Assembly: GCA_020636575.1 (NCBI GenBank)
Contig: JACJXP010000001.1
Location: 1,364,001-1,428,000, forward strand
Source of the DNA: Chitinophagales bacterium
GTDB taxonomy: Bacteria > Bacteroidota > Bacteroidia > Chitinophagales > Chitinophagaceae
Direction of reading: 5' to 3'
Length of the DNA stretch: 64,000 nucleotides
The notes beneath the pieces are model-generated. The model searched no databases. It was not told the origin of the DNA and saw only the letters and a program-made list of their open reading frames with translations. The translations under genes were made by a program, and so were the position numbers. This document shows, piece after piece, positions 17,892 through 27,202 of this stretch; the stretch's first letter is position 1, and the number at the start of each line of letters is the position of its first letter.

Positions 17892-20800
17892 ATGAAAAAA
17901 TTCTATCTTGTAGTATCATTCTTTCTTATAGTTGGATCGATCCAGGGTATATATTCCCAGGTGTTGAGAAATATGACTGCACGGTATAGCAATTCTTCAG
18001 TTAAAGGCAATATTGTTTTTGTCGCCAATAATATCATCACTTCTTCAGGAGGCGTAACCACTGAAGTGCCTCCAGGGGGATCACAGACAAATAATGGTAA
18101 ACCTGGGGTAAATATTGATATTGATGGGGTGTCGCCTGTTACTTTTATTAGTGCAGGAAGCAGTTGGAAATATCTTGATAATAACACCCGTCCGGCGGGT
18201 TGGGAAACTTCGGGTTACAATGATGTATCATGGGCATCAGGGAATGCCCAGTTAGGGTATGGCGACGGAGATGAAACAACTGTAGTGAGCTATGGAGGAA
18301 ATGCCAGTAATAAATACATTACCACTTATTTCAGAAAAACTATTAATATCCCGGATCCAACTCTATTTAGCGATTTTTCATTAAATCTTTATAGGGATGA
18401 CGGAGCAGTAGTATATGTGAATGGTGTAGAAGTTGCAAGGGAAAATATGCCTGCCGGTACGATTACACATAGTTCTTTTGCGTCCTCTAATATCAGTGGT
18501 GCAGCAGAATCGACCCCTGTTGCTTTGACAATACCAATTTCAGCATTTGCAAGCGGGAATAACACAATTGCAGTTGAAATGCACCAGGATGCAGTCACAA
18601 GTTCAGACCTGACCTTTGACCTGGAATTAATAGGGAATCCTTCCACTTTTACTACTTTGATCCCATATGGAGCAGGTTGGAAATATCTTGACAATGATAC
18701 CCGTCCGGCGGGTTGGGAAACTTCGGGTTATAATGATGCATCATGGGCATCAGGGAATGCCCAGTTAGGGTATGGTGATGGTGATGAAACTACTGTGGTC
18801 AGTTATGGAGGAAATGCCAGTAATAAATATGTAACTACTTATTTCAGGAAAACTGTAACGATACCTAATACTTCAATCTATTCTTATTTTGCGATCAATC
18901 TGATCAGGGATGACGGAGCAGTTGTATATGTGAACGGTGTTGAAGCATTCAGAGAAAATATGCCAACGGGGACTATTTTACATAGTACTACAGCCGCATC
19001 AGTTATTGGTGGAGCTTCTGAAACAACACCTGTTTCTTATATAGTCCCCATTTCTGCCTTTACAAATGGCGTTAATACCATTGCTGTGGAAATACACCAG
19101 GATAATATTACGAGTTCTGATATTTCCTTTGATCTTGAATTACTTGGTTCAACAGATGAGACTTTTAATTCCTCATCTGCCGACCTAAGCCTTCCATCAT
19201 GTGCCAGCGTATTATTTGCAGGATTATACTGGGGAGCTTCACAAGGTACAGATGGTACTAACACTTCGTGGATCGTTAACGAAAATACAGTGAAGCTTAA
19301 AATACCCGGGGCTTCATCTTACCAGACTGTTACAGCCAGCCAGGTTGACTATCATAATGGTACACTGGTGCCTGGGCTTCCTCATACAGGATATTCTTCT
19401 TTCGCCGATATTACTTCTTTAGTAAATACAACCAATCCAAATGGTACTTATATAATAGGTAATGTAGCCAGTCCTGCCGGAATTGACAATGTTTGCGGTG
19501 GCTGGACAATTGTCATTGCCTATGCTGATCCGGCAACTATTGTACGTAATCTCTCAGTTTTTGATGGTAACGTTATCATGAATGGCGGTGACCCGGCTTT
19601 GCATGTTCCGATTTCAGGATTCCTTACGCCGCCATCCGGACCCGTAAGTTGTGAGTTAGGGGCAGTTGTATACGATGGTGACCGGGTTTCAACAGATGAG
19701 TATTCCTTTAAGCAGGACTCAAATCCGCTGGTAGGTAGCTATACAAATCTTACGCCTAATGCTACTGCTAACCTGAATGATATGTGGAACAGTACAATAT
19801 CCTACAAAGGCTCTGTTGTAACAACCAGGAACCCGGCTCACAATAATACATTGGGATTTGATGCAGATATCATTGATCTTCCCAATGCATCAAATGCTAC
19901 ATTGGGTAATAGCCAGTCTTCAGCGAGTATAAGGTTTAGTTCACCATCAGAGAACTATGTTCTTCAGGTGGCTACCACAGCTATTTCACAATACACTCCC
20001 ACTTTTTCGCTAAGTAAAAGTTCAACAGATATAAATGGAGGATCATTAAGTCCCGGCGACATAATAAGATACCAGATAGACTATCAGAATAATGGGAATG
20101 ATGCCAGTGTAACAACGATTATTTATGATAATATACCTACGGGAACTACTTATTTGCCAAACAGCCTTGTAATCAATGGCGTTGCTAAAACAGATAATTC
20201 CACAGATGACCAGGCTGAATATGATTTTACAAATAACAGGGTTGTTTTCAGAATAGGTACAGGTGCCGATGGAACTACGGGTGGTGAAGTAGCATCCGGA
20301 TCTTCCGGATATATAACGTTTGATGTGTATACGCCAAGTTCTTGTGCAGTCTTTTCATGTAATAATACAATTACAAACCGGGCAAGAATAAGCTATGGTG
20401 GAAAAATTTCCGGTATCAGTTTAGCTGATTCAAGTGGAGTGCTGACTGCAGGATGCCTGATACAAGGGCCAACGGGAAATGTTATTTCAGGAACATGCCT
20501 GCCGCTTGGCGATACTATCCTTACAAATATTTGTCCTTCTACAAGTGTAACTATTCCGATAGCACGGTATGGAGGGTACAGATTTTTCAGCGGTATTCCT
20601 TTTTCAGGTGCTAATGCATATGATCCTTCTATACCTGTTACTACTACAGGAGTTATTTATGCCTACTATGATGGTCCGGGTTCCTGTGATGATACCATAA
20701 GGCTGAATATTTTTATTATAGCCTGTCCGGATATTGATGATGATGATGACGGTATTCCTGATTACCTGGAAATAAATGACCCACTGGCAGTTCAGGACCA

Positions 20801-22712
20801 TGATTTCGATGGCACGCCTAACTGGAACGATGTAAACTATTCTGGATTCGTAGATAATAACAGCGATGGGTTTAACGACAACTTCGATCCAGGTGCTGAT
20901 TCCGATAATGATGGGGTGCCAAACTTTTACGATCAGGATTTTCCTGGGTTTGTTGACTCGAATGGGGATGGGGTAAACGATAACATGGACAAAGATCTTG
21001 ATGGTATCCCGAATCACCTTGACCTGGATAGTGATAATGATGGGGTCCCCGATGTAGTTGAAAGTTTTGGTGTTGATGTGGATGGGGATGGTAGGATAGA
21101 CAATTATTCAGATACTGACAATGATGGATTGTCTCAGAATGTTGATGGTAATAATATAGGAGTTACCGGTTCAGGTAATGGTTTAGGCGCTCTTGATACA
21201 GATGGTGATGGAATTCCAAACTATCTTGATCTGGATAGTGATAATGATGGTATCCCAGATATTATTGAGGCGGGAGGATCAGATATTGCTAATAGCGGAA
21301 AGGTCAGTGCTTTTGTAGATACGGACGGTGATGGTTATGACGATGCGCTTGATGCAGATGTAGGTAATGATTCTGTTTCAGAGAACTCCTCTGCATCACT
21401 TCTTAAAACCGGAACCGACGTCAATAGTGATGGGCGTTGCGATACCTGGCCTAACAAAAATATTGACGGAGATTCCAAACCAAATCTTTATGATCTGGAT
21501 AGCGATGGTGATGGAATAACAGATGTAAAAGAAGCTCAGTTTACAGATGCTAACTGGGATGGAAGAGTGGATGGGGTTGTAGATGTAAATGGAAGAAATA
21601 CCGCATTGGCTGCCTTGTCATCACTTAGTTTGCCCAATACCGATGGAACTGGAGGGATCAATGCTTTTGATATTGATTCAGATGATGACGGTATTCCTGA
21701 TAATATTGAAGGGCTTATCACCAATAGTTACCTGCTTCCGTCCGGGTTGGATAGTGATGGGGATGGAATTGATGATTCTTACGACAACTTTTCCGGATTT
21801 GGAGGAGACGGAATACACCCGGTTGATACAGATGCTGACACCATTCCTGATTACCTTGATTCAGACACAGATGGGGATGGACTTGATGATATATTCGAAG
21901 GGAATGATCTCAACTTCAATAACCAGGTAGATGATGGAGTAGCATTATCAGGGACTGACACAGATGGAGATGGACTTGATGATTTTTTTGATGCGGATAA
22001 TACATCAGCCAAACCTACCTCTGCATATATGGGAAATGGAGGAACCACAAGTGGTGATCCATCACCCGGGTCAATAACAACTGTGCAACATAATACAGTG
22101 GTATACGGGTGTCCGACAGAAAGAGACTGGCGATGCCTTCCTTATGTATTAAGCTGTGAGTTTATAACCTTCTCTGGTAACTTACAAAACAAAACATCAC
22201 AGTTGTACTGGACGGCACTTTGCCGGCAGGAGGTTGAATATTTTATTGTTGAGAGGAGTTTGGATAACATTGAATTTTCAACAGCATTTACTACCACGGG
22301 AAGTCCGGTATTAAACGAGATCCAGTCATATAGCGGAGTGGATAATATAGAAGGGGTAGTTGCAGATGTTATTTATTACAGGCTTAAATCTGTTATGAAA
22401 TCAGGCAGAATAATAATCAGTAATACAATAAGCATCAGGAATAAGCTGCTATCCGAACTGGGCATTAAAGTTGTTCCCAATCCGGTACGCAATCAGTTAC
22501 AATTGCAGGTAACAAGTGTTGTACAGGGGCAGGCAGAGATCAGAATAGTTGATGCCTATGGTAAGGTTGTTCTCAGGGATAAAAAAGAAATAAAGAAAGG
22601 AATTAACGCTATAGATTATTTCCGTGTATCAACTTTTGCAGAAGGCATTTATTATATAAAGATCAATATGGGTGATATTGTTTTGTCAGAGAAGTTTAAC
22701 AAGCTTGATTAG
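17892..22712 (+). CDS. Giant T9SS-exported calcium-repeat adhesin-like protein
   Basis: 1606 residues from the ATG at 17892, chosen over 17808 because it gives MKKFYLVVSFFLIVGSIQG, a normal signal peptide, without overlapping the upstream gene. Order: N-terminal spacer; two jelly-roll-like modules (~79-250, ~252-420) nearly identical to those in the adjacent phosphatase; a beta-rich region starting 'SSADLSLPSCASVLFAGLYWG' (~427-690); a DUF11-like domain (~700-840, 'PGDIIRYQIDYQNNGND'); about 20 thrombospondin type-3-like DxDxDG calcium motifs (~945-1372); an Fn3-like linker; and a T9SS sorting domain ('VVPNPVRNQLQLQV', 'FAEGIYYIKI'). This is the build of a rigid, calcium-stiffened surface adhesin. 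No catalytic domain is seen. Confidence 0.85.
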   Translation: MKKFYLVVSFFLIVGSIQGIYSQVLRNMTARYSNSSVKGNIVFVANNIITSSGGVTTEVPPGGSQTNNGKPGVNIDIDGVSPVTFISAGSSWKYLDNNTRPAGWETSGYNDVSWASGNAQLGYGDGDETTVVSYGGNASNKYITTYFRKTINIPDPTLFSDFSLNLYRDDGAVVYVNGVEVARENMPAGTITHSSFASSNISGAAESTPVALTIPISAFASGNNTIAVEMHQDAVTSSDLTFDLELIGNPSTFTTLIPYGAGWKYLDNDTRPAGWETSGYNDASWASGNAQLGYGDGDETTVVSYGGNASNKYVTTYFRKTVTIPNTSIYSYFAINLIRDDGAVVYVNGVEAFRENMPTGTILHSTTAASVIGGASETTPVSYIVPISAFTNGVNTIAVEIHQDNITSSDISFDLELLGSTDETFNSSSADLSLPSCASVLFAGLYWGASQGTDGTNTSWIVNENTVKLKIPGASSYQTVTASQVDYHNGTLVPGLPHTGYSSFADITSLVNTTNPNGTYIIGNVASPAGIDNVCGGWTIVIAYADPATIVRNLSVFDGNVIMNGGDPALHVPISGFLTPPSGPVSCELGAVVYDGDRVSTDEYSFKQDSNPLVGSYTNLTPNATANLNDMWNSTISYKGSVVTTRNPAHNNTLGFDADIIDLPNASNATLGNSQSSASIRFSSPSENYVLQVATTAISQYTPTFSLSKSSTDINGGSLSPGDIIRYQIDYQNNGNDASVTTIIYDNIPTGTTYLPNSLVINGVAKTDNSTDDQAEYDFTNNRVVFRIGTGADGTTGGEVASGSSGYITFDVYTPSSCAVFSCNNTITNRARISYGGKISGISLADSSGVLTAGCLIQGPTGNVISGTCLPLGDTILTNICPSTSVTIPIARYGGYRFFSGIPFSGANAYDPSIPVTTTGVIYAYYDGPGSCDDTIRLNIFIIACPDIDDDDDGIPDYLEINDPLAVQDHDFDGTPNWNDVNYSGFVDNNSDGFNDNFDPGADSDNDGVPNFYDQDFPGFVDSNGDGVNDNMDKDLDGIPNHLDLDSDNDGVPDVVESFGVDVDGDGRIDNYSDTDNDGLSQNVDGNNIGVTGSGNGLGALDTDGDGIPNYLDLDSDNDGIPDIIEAGGSDIANSGKVSAFVDTDGDGYDDALDADVGNDSVSENSSASLLKTGTDVNSDGRCDTWPNKNIDGDSKPNLYDLDSDGDGITDVKEAQFTDANWDGRVDGVVDVNGRNTALAALSSLSLPNTDGTGGINAFDIDSDDDGIPDNIEGLITNSYLLPSGLDSDGDGIDDSYDNFSGFGGDGIHPVDTDADTIPDYLDSDTDGDGLDDIFEGNDLNFNNQVDDGVALSGTDTDGDGLDDFFDADNTSAKPTSAYMGNGGTTSGDPSPGSITTVQHNTVVYGCPTERDWRCLPYVLSCEFITFSGNLQNKTSQLYWTALCRQEVEYFIVERSLDNIEFSTAFTTTGSPVLNEIQSYSGVDNIEGVVADVIYYRLKSVMKSGRIIISNTISIRNKLLSELGIKVVPNPVRNQLQLQVTSVVQGQAEIRIVDAYGKVVLRDKKEIKKGINAIDYFRVSTFAEGIYYIKINMGDIVLSEKFNKLD
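18136..19149 (+). repeat. Tandem jelly-roll-like module repeats in the adhesin gene
   Basis: Two in-frame copies (about 18136-18636 and 18646-19149) of the module that also occurs twice in the phosphatase gene immediately upstream. The four copies keep long stretches of near-identical DNA, such as the region encoding SWASGNAQLGYGDGDETTVV. Confidence 0.8.
20728..22010 (+). repeat. DxDxDG (TSP3-like) calcium-binding repeat array
   Basis: About 20 Asp-rich motifs (for example DSDNDG, DTDGDG, DSDGDG) spaced at roughly 12-40 residues. At DNA level this gives recurring GATnGnGATGG words, but spacing is irregular, so it is a protein repeat and not a DNA satellite. Confidence 0.85.
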
Positions 22713-22755
22713 AAACGATAAATAAAATATTAACCTAGGTAGCTGGTTATTACAA

Positions 22756-22797
22756 GCAGGTTAAGCCTGCGACCCCGGTTTAAACCCGGGGTTTTTT
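22756..22797 (+). terminator. Tandem hairpins, second one an intrinsic terminator
   Basis: A first hairpin GCAGG/CCTGC (22756-22770) is followed by ACCCCGG with CCGGGGT-type pairing (22772-22792) and then TTTTTT. It closes the phosphatase-adhesin transcript. Confidence 0.82.
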
Positions 22798-22941
22798 ATT
22801 TCATTGATTATCAGCCTATTGTCGAATGAAAGCTGCGTTTAATTATAGTATATGTACGGTTTTTCATAAGTGTATTAGCAGAGTCTTAATACGGTTGTAT
22901 TGCTACCTAAAATCTGATAGTTTAGTGTAAAATCAGTATTT

Positions 22942-23361
22942 ATGAAAACACTAATCGTCTCATTTGTAGCAATCCTAATTTTTGTTTCTAACTCTGCATT
23001 TATACCAGCTAAATCAGTTACAGAATTTTCTGAAATTAAAGAAGCCAAAAACGTTGTTAATCCTGCTTTTAATTTTTACCGAATTCATCGCCAGGGTAAA
23101 GATGGTGTTACAGCAACATGGGGACTTGATTCCGAAACCGGAGTAAGTGGCTTTTCAGTTGAAAGAACATATGAAGATCCTACAGATCCTTATGCTTATT
23201 GGGAAACAATAGCATCAACACCTGCTACCGGTGAAAGGTCATATAAAGTAACTGACACAGGCGTATTTCCGGGCTTTATCAGTTATCGTGTTGTTGTTAT
23301 TATGAATGATGGTACTGAAATGGCATCTGATTATTTAACGATTCGTATACTAAGCCATTAA
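22942..23361 (+). CDS. Small secreted protein, stand-alone Fn3-like domain
   Basis: 139 residues with a signal peptide (MKTLIVSFVAILIFVSNSAF). The mature part has a single beta-sandwich with 'VTATWGLDSETGVSGFSVERTYEDP...SYRVVVIMNDGTEMASDYLTIRI'. This is recognisably the same type of domain that precedes the T9SS sorting domain in the large cargo proteins, but the chain ends there with no sorting domain. It is analogous to the 1095-1517 gene. It lies 31 nt upstream of another T9SS cargo gene with no terminator between, so both are probably co-expressed. Function unknown. Confidence 0.72.
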   Translation: MKTLIVSFVAILIFVSNSAFIPAKSVTEFSEIKEAKNVVNPAFNFYRIHRQGKDGVTATWGLDSETGVSGFSVERTYEDPTDPYAYWETIASTPATGERSYKVTDTGVFPGFISYRVVVIMNDGTEMASDYLTIRILSH

Positions 23362-23392
23362 TTGCCTTAAAAAAAGTTTAAACCGCAGAAAG

Positions 23393-25360
23393 GTGAAATT
23401 GAAGTTTACTATCTTAAGTAGCTTATTAATTTTTCTGTTTCTTCCGATCTTAACTGCCTCTCAAATAACCACACCGGTTATAAAAGCTAATTTTGGAATT
23501 GACGCAGATCTTCGTTGTAACTACTATAATGGGTTTGTGCAATCAGGTAATGATGATTGGTTTAAACTTCCTGGCTCAGTAGGTACCGGACAGTTTATAA
23601 TAGATACAACAGGTGCCAGTGCAATTGTGGCTGGCTATGTAAGTAATCCTTCTTCAAGGCAGCTTCCGTTTTATCGGACAATGCGTTTTCCTCCCTATTC
23701 CACAGTTAATAATAGGTTATTAATTGATGCATATTTTGTACGGGACTATCATGGTGATGATTCGACAATTTTTGCCTCTGGTTCAAATAAAAACGGAATG
23801 AGTCCTGCAGATTGGTCTTGCCCGGTTTCACAATCTGTTCCAGATAAGAATGAAATATTGGACATGATGCTTCATGTCAGAAGGGCGGGTCCGAATTTTA
23901 CAGACTCTATGTGGATGATAGGGGGAATCTCAATTGAGAACACTACTGGAAACCGTTATTTTGACTTCGAGATGTATCAAACGGATATATATTATGATCG
24001 GGCAACACGTCAGTTCTATAATTATGGCCCCGATGCGGGGCATACCAGGTGGCAGTTCGATGGTGCTGGAAGTATGACGGCCCCCGGGGATATAATTTTT
24101 ACCGCTGAATATAGTAGCTCATCATTAACAAATGTTGAAGCAAGGATATGGATCGATAAGGATGATCTCCTGATTACTCCGGCTGAATTTAACTGGACCG
24201 GAAGTTTTGATGGCGCTACTTCGGGATCTCAGTATGGTTATGCAGGAATTCAGCCAAAAGCTGCAGGTGCATTTTATACGGGTTTACAATCTGCCAACAA
24301 TACATGGGCAGGCGACTTCTCGCTGGTGCTGGGGGATAATAGTGTTACTACAACTTACACTGCCAGGCAGTATATGGAGTTTTCGGTCAATCTGACAAAA
24401 CTAGGACTTGACCAGGCAAGAATTTTTGGTGGTGATGATTGTTTGATGCCTTTCAGACGGGTAATTGTCAAAACAAGAGCTTCTACATCTTTTACTGCAG
24501 CGTTAAAAGATTTTGTTGCTCCGTTTGATTTCTTTCTGGCCCCGGCCGCTGAAATAGAAACAATTACACCTACTATTTGCGATACGGGTAGTATTAGCCA
24601 GATATACATTACCAATCCTATTCCGACTTCAATTTATACCTGGTCAACACTTAATGGGAACATAGTAGGGAGCACAACAGGTACATCAATTGTAGTGGAC
24701 ACTCCTGGCGTCTATATCGTTTCGCAACAATTACAAACCGGTTGTAGCGTATATGCTACTGATACTATCACAATTGGCAGTTTAGGTGAATGTAATGTGC
24801 TTGCCAATAACCTTGTTGAGTTTAATAGCTCAATGCAGGATCGAACGGTATCGCTGGACTGGAAAGTTCTGGAGAATCAACTGGTAAATTATTTTGAGTT
24901 GGAAAGAAGTGAAGACGGCCTGCAATTTGAGACGATTAAGCAAATAGATGTTCATAGGGGATTTACGGGGGAGCAGCTATATAATTATACGGATGATCTA
25001 TATGGTTACTATAACAAAGAGGTTTATTATCGGTTAAAAGCTGTGCAACAGGATGGATCGGTAATATATAGCCGCATAAAAAAACATAGCATTTCTCAGC
25101 ATAATCAAATAATACTGATACCTAATCCTGCAAAAGATAATCTAAGACTTATCATGAATGCAGACAGTCCTTCAACCGCTGAGATCTCTATTTATACTCA
25201 AACAGGCATACTTGCAGAAAGAAGGAAGATCTATTTAACAACAGGGCAAAATACACTTGATCTGTCGGGTATTTGTAATAAGCTACAGTCTGGGTATCAC
25301 AGTATTCTTATTCGCACAGATAATAAGGTTTATTCGGAAAAGTTTCTGGTTATAAAATAG
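23393..25360 (+). CDS. T9SS-exported protein of unknown function
   Basis: 655 residues starting at a GTG codon at 23393; this gives an immediate signal peptide (MKLKFTILSSLLIFLFLPILTAS) and no nearby ATG does. Residues ~24-380 form a beta-rich N-terminal domain I do not recognise, with Trp/Tyr/Asp-rich strands ('GNDDWFKLPGSVGTG', 'YGPDAGHTRWQFDGAG', 'EARIWIDKDDLL'). Residues ~385-470 look like a PKD/Ig-type domain, ~475-570 is the Fn3-like linker ('YFELERSEDGLQF...VYYRLKAVQQDGSVIYS'), and the last ~80 residues are a T9SS type A sorting domain ('LIPNPAKDNLRLIM'). No catalytic motif stands out. It lies in an operon-like pair with the small secreted protein upstream. Confidence 0.8.
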   Translation: MKLKFTILSSLLIFLFLPILTASQITTPVIKANFGIDADLRCNYYNGFVQSGNDDWFKLPGSVGTGQFIIDTTGASAIVAGYVSNPSSRQLPFYRTMRFPPYSTVNNRLLIDAYFVRDYHGDDSTIFASGSNKNGMSPADWSCPVSQSVPDKNEILDMMLHVRRAGPNFTDSMWMIGGISIENTTGNRYFDFEMYQTDIYYDRATRQFYNYGPDAGHTRWQFDGAGSMTAPGDIIFTAEYSSSSLTNVEARIWIDKDDLLITPAEFNWTGSFDGATSGSQYGYAGIQPKAAGAFYTGLQSANNTWAGDFSLVLGDNSVTTTYTARQYMEFSVNLTKLGLDQARIFGGDDCLMPFRRVIVKTRASTSFTAALKDFVAPFDFFLAPAAEIETITPTICDTGSISQIYITNPIPTSIYTWSTLNGNIVGSTTGTSIVVDTPGVYIVSQQLQTGCSVYATDTITIGSLGECNVLANNLVEFNSSMQDRTVSLDWKVLENQLVNYFELERSEDGLQFETIKQIDVHRGFTGEQLYNYTDDLYGYYNKEVYYRLKAVQQDGSVIYSRIKKHSISQHNQIILIPNPAKDNLRLIMNADSPSTAEISIYTQTGILAERRKIYLTTGQNTLDLSGICNKLQSGYHSILIRTDNKVYSEKFLVIK

Positions 25361-25405
25361 CTTCATCTAGCTTCAGCAACTTAAAAATATGGCTGCAAAT
25401 ACTTT

Positions 25406-25413
25406 TACATTTG
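25406..25413 (+). promoter_or_regulatory. -7 promoter element TACATTTG of ksgA
   Basis: An exact match to the Bacteroidota TAnnTTTG element, ending 5 nt before the ATG at 25419. Transcription would start at or next to the start codon, giving a leaderless or nearly leaderless mRNA. It also argues against the in-frame ATG at 25389. Confidence 0.6.
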
Positions 25414-25418
25414 CAGAA

Positions 25419-26174
25419 ATGTATACACTAAAAAAAGAGCTGGGTCAGCATTTTTTAAGGGATGAAAATATCTGCAAAAAGATAGTTGCAGCTTTAAAAG
25501 AACAGCCATTTAGCCGGTTGCTCGAAATAGGCCCCGGGGGCGGTGCGTTGACAAAATACCTATTGCAGATCGAGGGAGTTGACTTTAAAGCGATTGAACT
25601 TGACCAGGAAAAAGTGGAGTATTTGAAACAATCTCTGCCCGGCTTAAGGGATAATATCATTCATAAAGACTTTCTCAAGTCGGAAAAACCGTTTAACGGA
25701 AAATTTACCATCGTAGGAAACTTTCCGTATAATATTTCTACTCAAATTTTATTCAAGATATTGGAATGGAGGGATGATGTGGAGGCAATTGTGGGGATGT
25801 TTCAAAAAGAAGTGGCCCAACGCATAGCAGAAAAGGAAGGCACTAAACTTTATGGAGTCACAAGTGTTCTAATTCAGGCATTCTTTACTGTTGAGTATCT
25901 GTTTGAAGTCCATGAAAATTGTTTTCAACCACCACCCAGGGTAAAAAGTGCGGTTATAAGATTATTGCCTTTGAAAGAAGTACAGCCTATGCGAAGCGAG
26001 AAAGATCTTTTTATACTTGTCAAAGCAGCATTTAATCAACGAAGGAAAACGTTGAGAAATGCGGTCAGGCATTTATTTGAAGCAGCAACCCTGGAAGATG
26101 CTTTATTTAATAAAAGGGCAGAGCAATTATCTGTAGCTGATTTTGCTGCATTGACCTTTAAAATGAAAAATTAG
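25419..26174 (+). CDS. rsmA: 16S rRNA (adenine1518-N6/adenine1519-N6)-dimethyltransferase RsmA/KsgA
   Basis: Dimethylates two adjacent adenines in the 3' hairpin of 16S rRNA during late 30S assembly. The 251-residue protein from the ATG at 25419 starts MYTLKKELGQHFLRD, the classical N terminus of the family; an ATG ten codons upstream lies 5' of a promoter element and is rejected. The SAM-binding motif 'LLEIGPGGGALTKYLL' and the catalytic 'NFPYNIS' (NLPY-type) motif are present. 'FQPPPRVKSAVIRL' and 'FNQRRKTLRNAV' are further family signatures. The 2-hydroxyacid dehydrogenase gene follows after 19 nt. Confidence 0.96.
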   Translation: MYTLKKELGQHFLRDENICKKIVAALKEQPFSRLLEIGPGGGALTKYLLQIEGVDFKAIELDQEKVEYLKQSLPGLRDNIIHKDFLKSEKPFNGKFTIVGNFPYNISTQILFKILEWRDDVEAIVGMFQKEVAQRIAEKEGTKLYGVTSVLIQAFFTVEYLFEVHENCFQPPPRVKSAVIRLLPLKEVQPMRSEKDLFILVKAAFNQRRKTLRNAVRHLFEAATLEDALFNKRAEQLSVADFAALTFKMKN

Positions 26175-26193
26175 TTCGCTTAGATTTTATAGA

Positions 26194-27120
26194 ATGAAGA
26201 AAGTTTTTATCACAGCGCCGTGTCACGAATGCCTGGTAGAAGGATTGACAAAAAAGGGATACGAAGTGATCTATTTGCCTGGTATCACTTACGAGGAGTT
26301 GTTGCGGGATATTAAAGATGCTGAAGGTTTGGTTGTTACAACCAGGATTGTTGTTGACAAAAAAATGCTGGATGCCGCAACCTCTCTTCAATGGATAGGC
26401 AGATTGGGTAGTGGTATGGAGTTAATTGATACGGAGTATGCTTCTGCAAAAAACATTCTGTGTGTAAGTAGCCCGGAAGGTAACCGTAATGCAGTTGCAG
26501 AACATGCATTGGGATTATTGCTCAGCCTTATGAATAATATCTGTTCTTCAAGGCAGGAAATAAAAAATGGTATATGGAGAAGAAATGAGAACCGGGGCAC
26601 AGAACTTCACGGAAAAACAGTAGGAATTATTGGTTTTGGAAATACTGGAAGCAGTTTTGCCCGTCTGCTCCATGCATTTGATGTAACAATATTAGCTTAT
26701 GACAAATACAAATTTGGTTTTGGAAAAGATAATATAAAGGAGGCATCCCTTGAACATATATGCCGCTATGCTGATGCTATCAGTTTTCATGTGCCATTAA
26801 CTAACGAAACTCACCATATTGCCGGGCAGGACTTTTTTAACCAACTTGAAAAAACCCCTTATCTGCTAAATACATCAAGGGGAAAGGTTGTAGATATTCC
26901 CGCCCTGGTTAATGCACTTAGAGAGGGTAGAATAGCTGGAGCTGGTCTAGATGTATTGGAGAATGAAAACCTGGGATCGTATAGTCCCCAGGAGCAGGGA
27001 GACCTGGAATGGTTACTCTCCCGGCCTGATGTGATAATAACTCCCCATATAGCTGGTTATAGTCATGAAGCTTTTTACCAAATGTCAAAAGTGTTGCTTG
27101 AAAAACTCAGCCAGGAATAA
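26194..27120 (+). CDS. D-2-hydroxyacid dehydrogenase family protein (SerA-like)
   Basis: 308 residues of the NAD-dependent D-isomer-specific 2-hydroxyacid dehydrogenase family. The Rossmann motif is 'KTVGIIGFGNTGSSFARLL' (~residues 144-162). Catalytic Arg lies in 'LNTSRGKVVD', Glu in 'LDVLENENLG', and His in 'TPHIAGYSHEAF'. It lacks the C-terminal ACT domain of full-length SerA, so phosphoglycerate dehydrogenase activity is possible but not shown; glyoxylate/hydroxypyruvate reductase is the main alternative. It is probably co-transcribed with rsmA. Confidence 0.88.
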   Translation: MKKVFITAPCHECLVEGLTKKGYEVIYLPGITYEELLRDIKDAEGLVVTTRIVVDKKMLDAATSLQWIGRLGSGMELIDTEYASAKNILCVSSPEGNRNAVAEHALGLLLSLMNNICSSRQEIKNGIWRRNENRGTELHGKTVGIIGFGNTGSSFARLLHAFDVTILAYDKYKFGFGKDNIKEASLEHICRYADAISFHVPLTNETHHIAGQDFFNQLEKTPYLLNTSRGKVVDIPALVNALREGRIAGAGLDVLENENLGSYSPQEQGDLEWLLSRPDVIITPHIAGYSHEAFYQMSKVLLEKLSQE

Positions 27121-27141
27121 TTTTCTTTGTTGAATTTTTTT

Positions 27142-27149
27142 TATATTTG
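27142..27149 (+). promoter_or_regulatory. -7 promoter element TATATTTG of greA
   Basis: Exact TAnnTTTG match 66 nt upstream of the greA ATG. The predicted transcription start is near 27155, which would place the hairpin at 27158-27185 at the very 5' end of the mRNA. No convincing -33 TTTG was found at ideal spacing. Confidence 0.5.
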
Positions 27150-27157
27150 TTGTATAC

Positions 27158-27197
27158 GCAACGCTTCAGTTTTCTGAGGCGTTGCTATTTTTTTTAT
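27158..27197 (+). terminator. Terminator-like hairpin in the greA leader
   Basis: A 12-bp stem (27158-27169 with 27174-27185, one G-U pair), TTTT loop, followed by TATTTTTTTTAT. It lies after the dehydrogenase stop at 27120 and could simply terminate that operon. Because it lies downstream of a consensus -7 element, it could also attenuate greA. Confidence 0.75.
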
Positions 27198-27202
27198 CTA
27201 TA

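Noticed and set aside
20728..22010. CRISPR-like or satellite repeats suggested by recurrent GATGGnGATGG words
   Set aside because: Spacing is irregular and in frame; it encodes DxDxDG calcium motifs.
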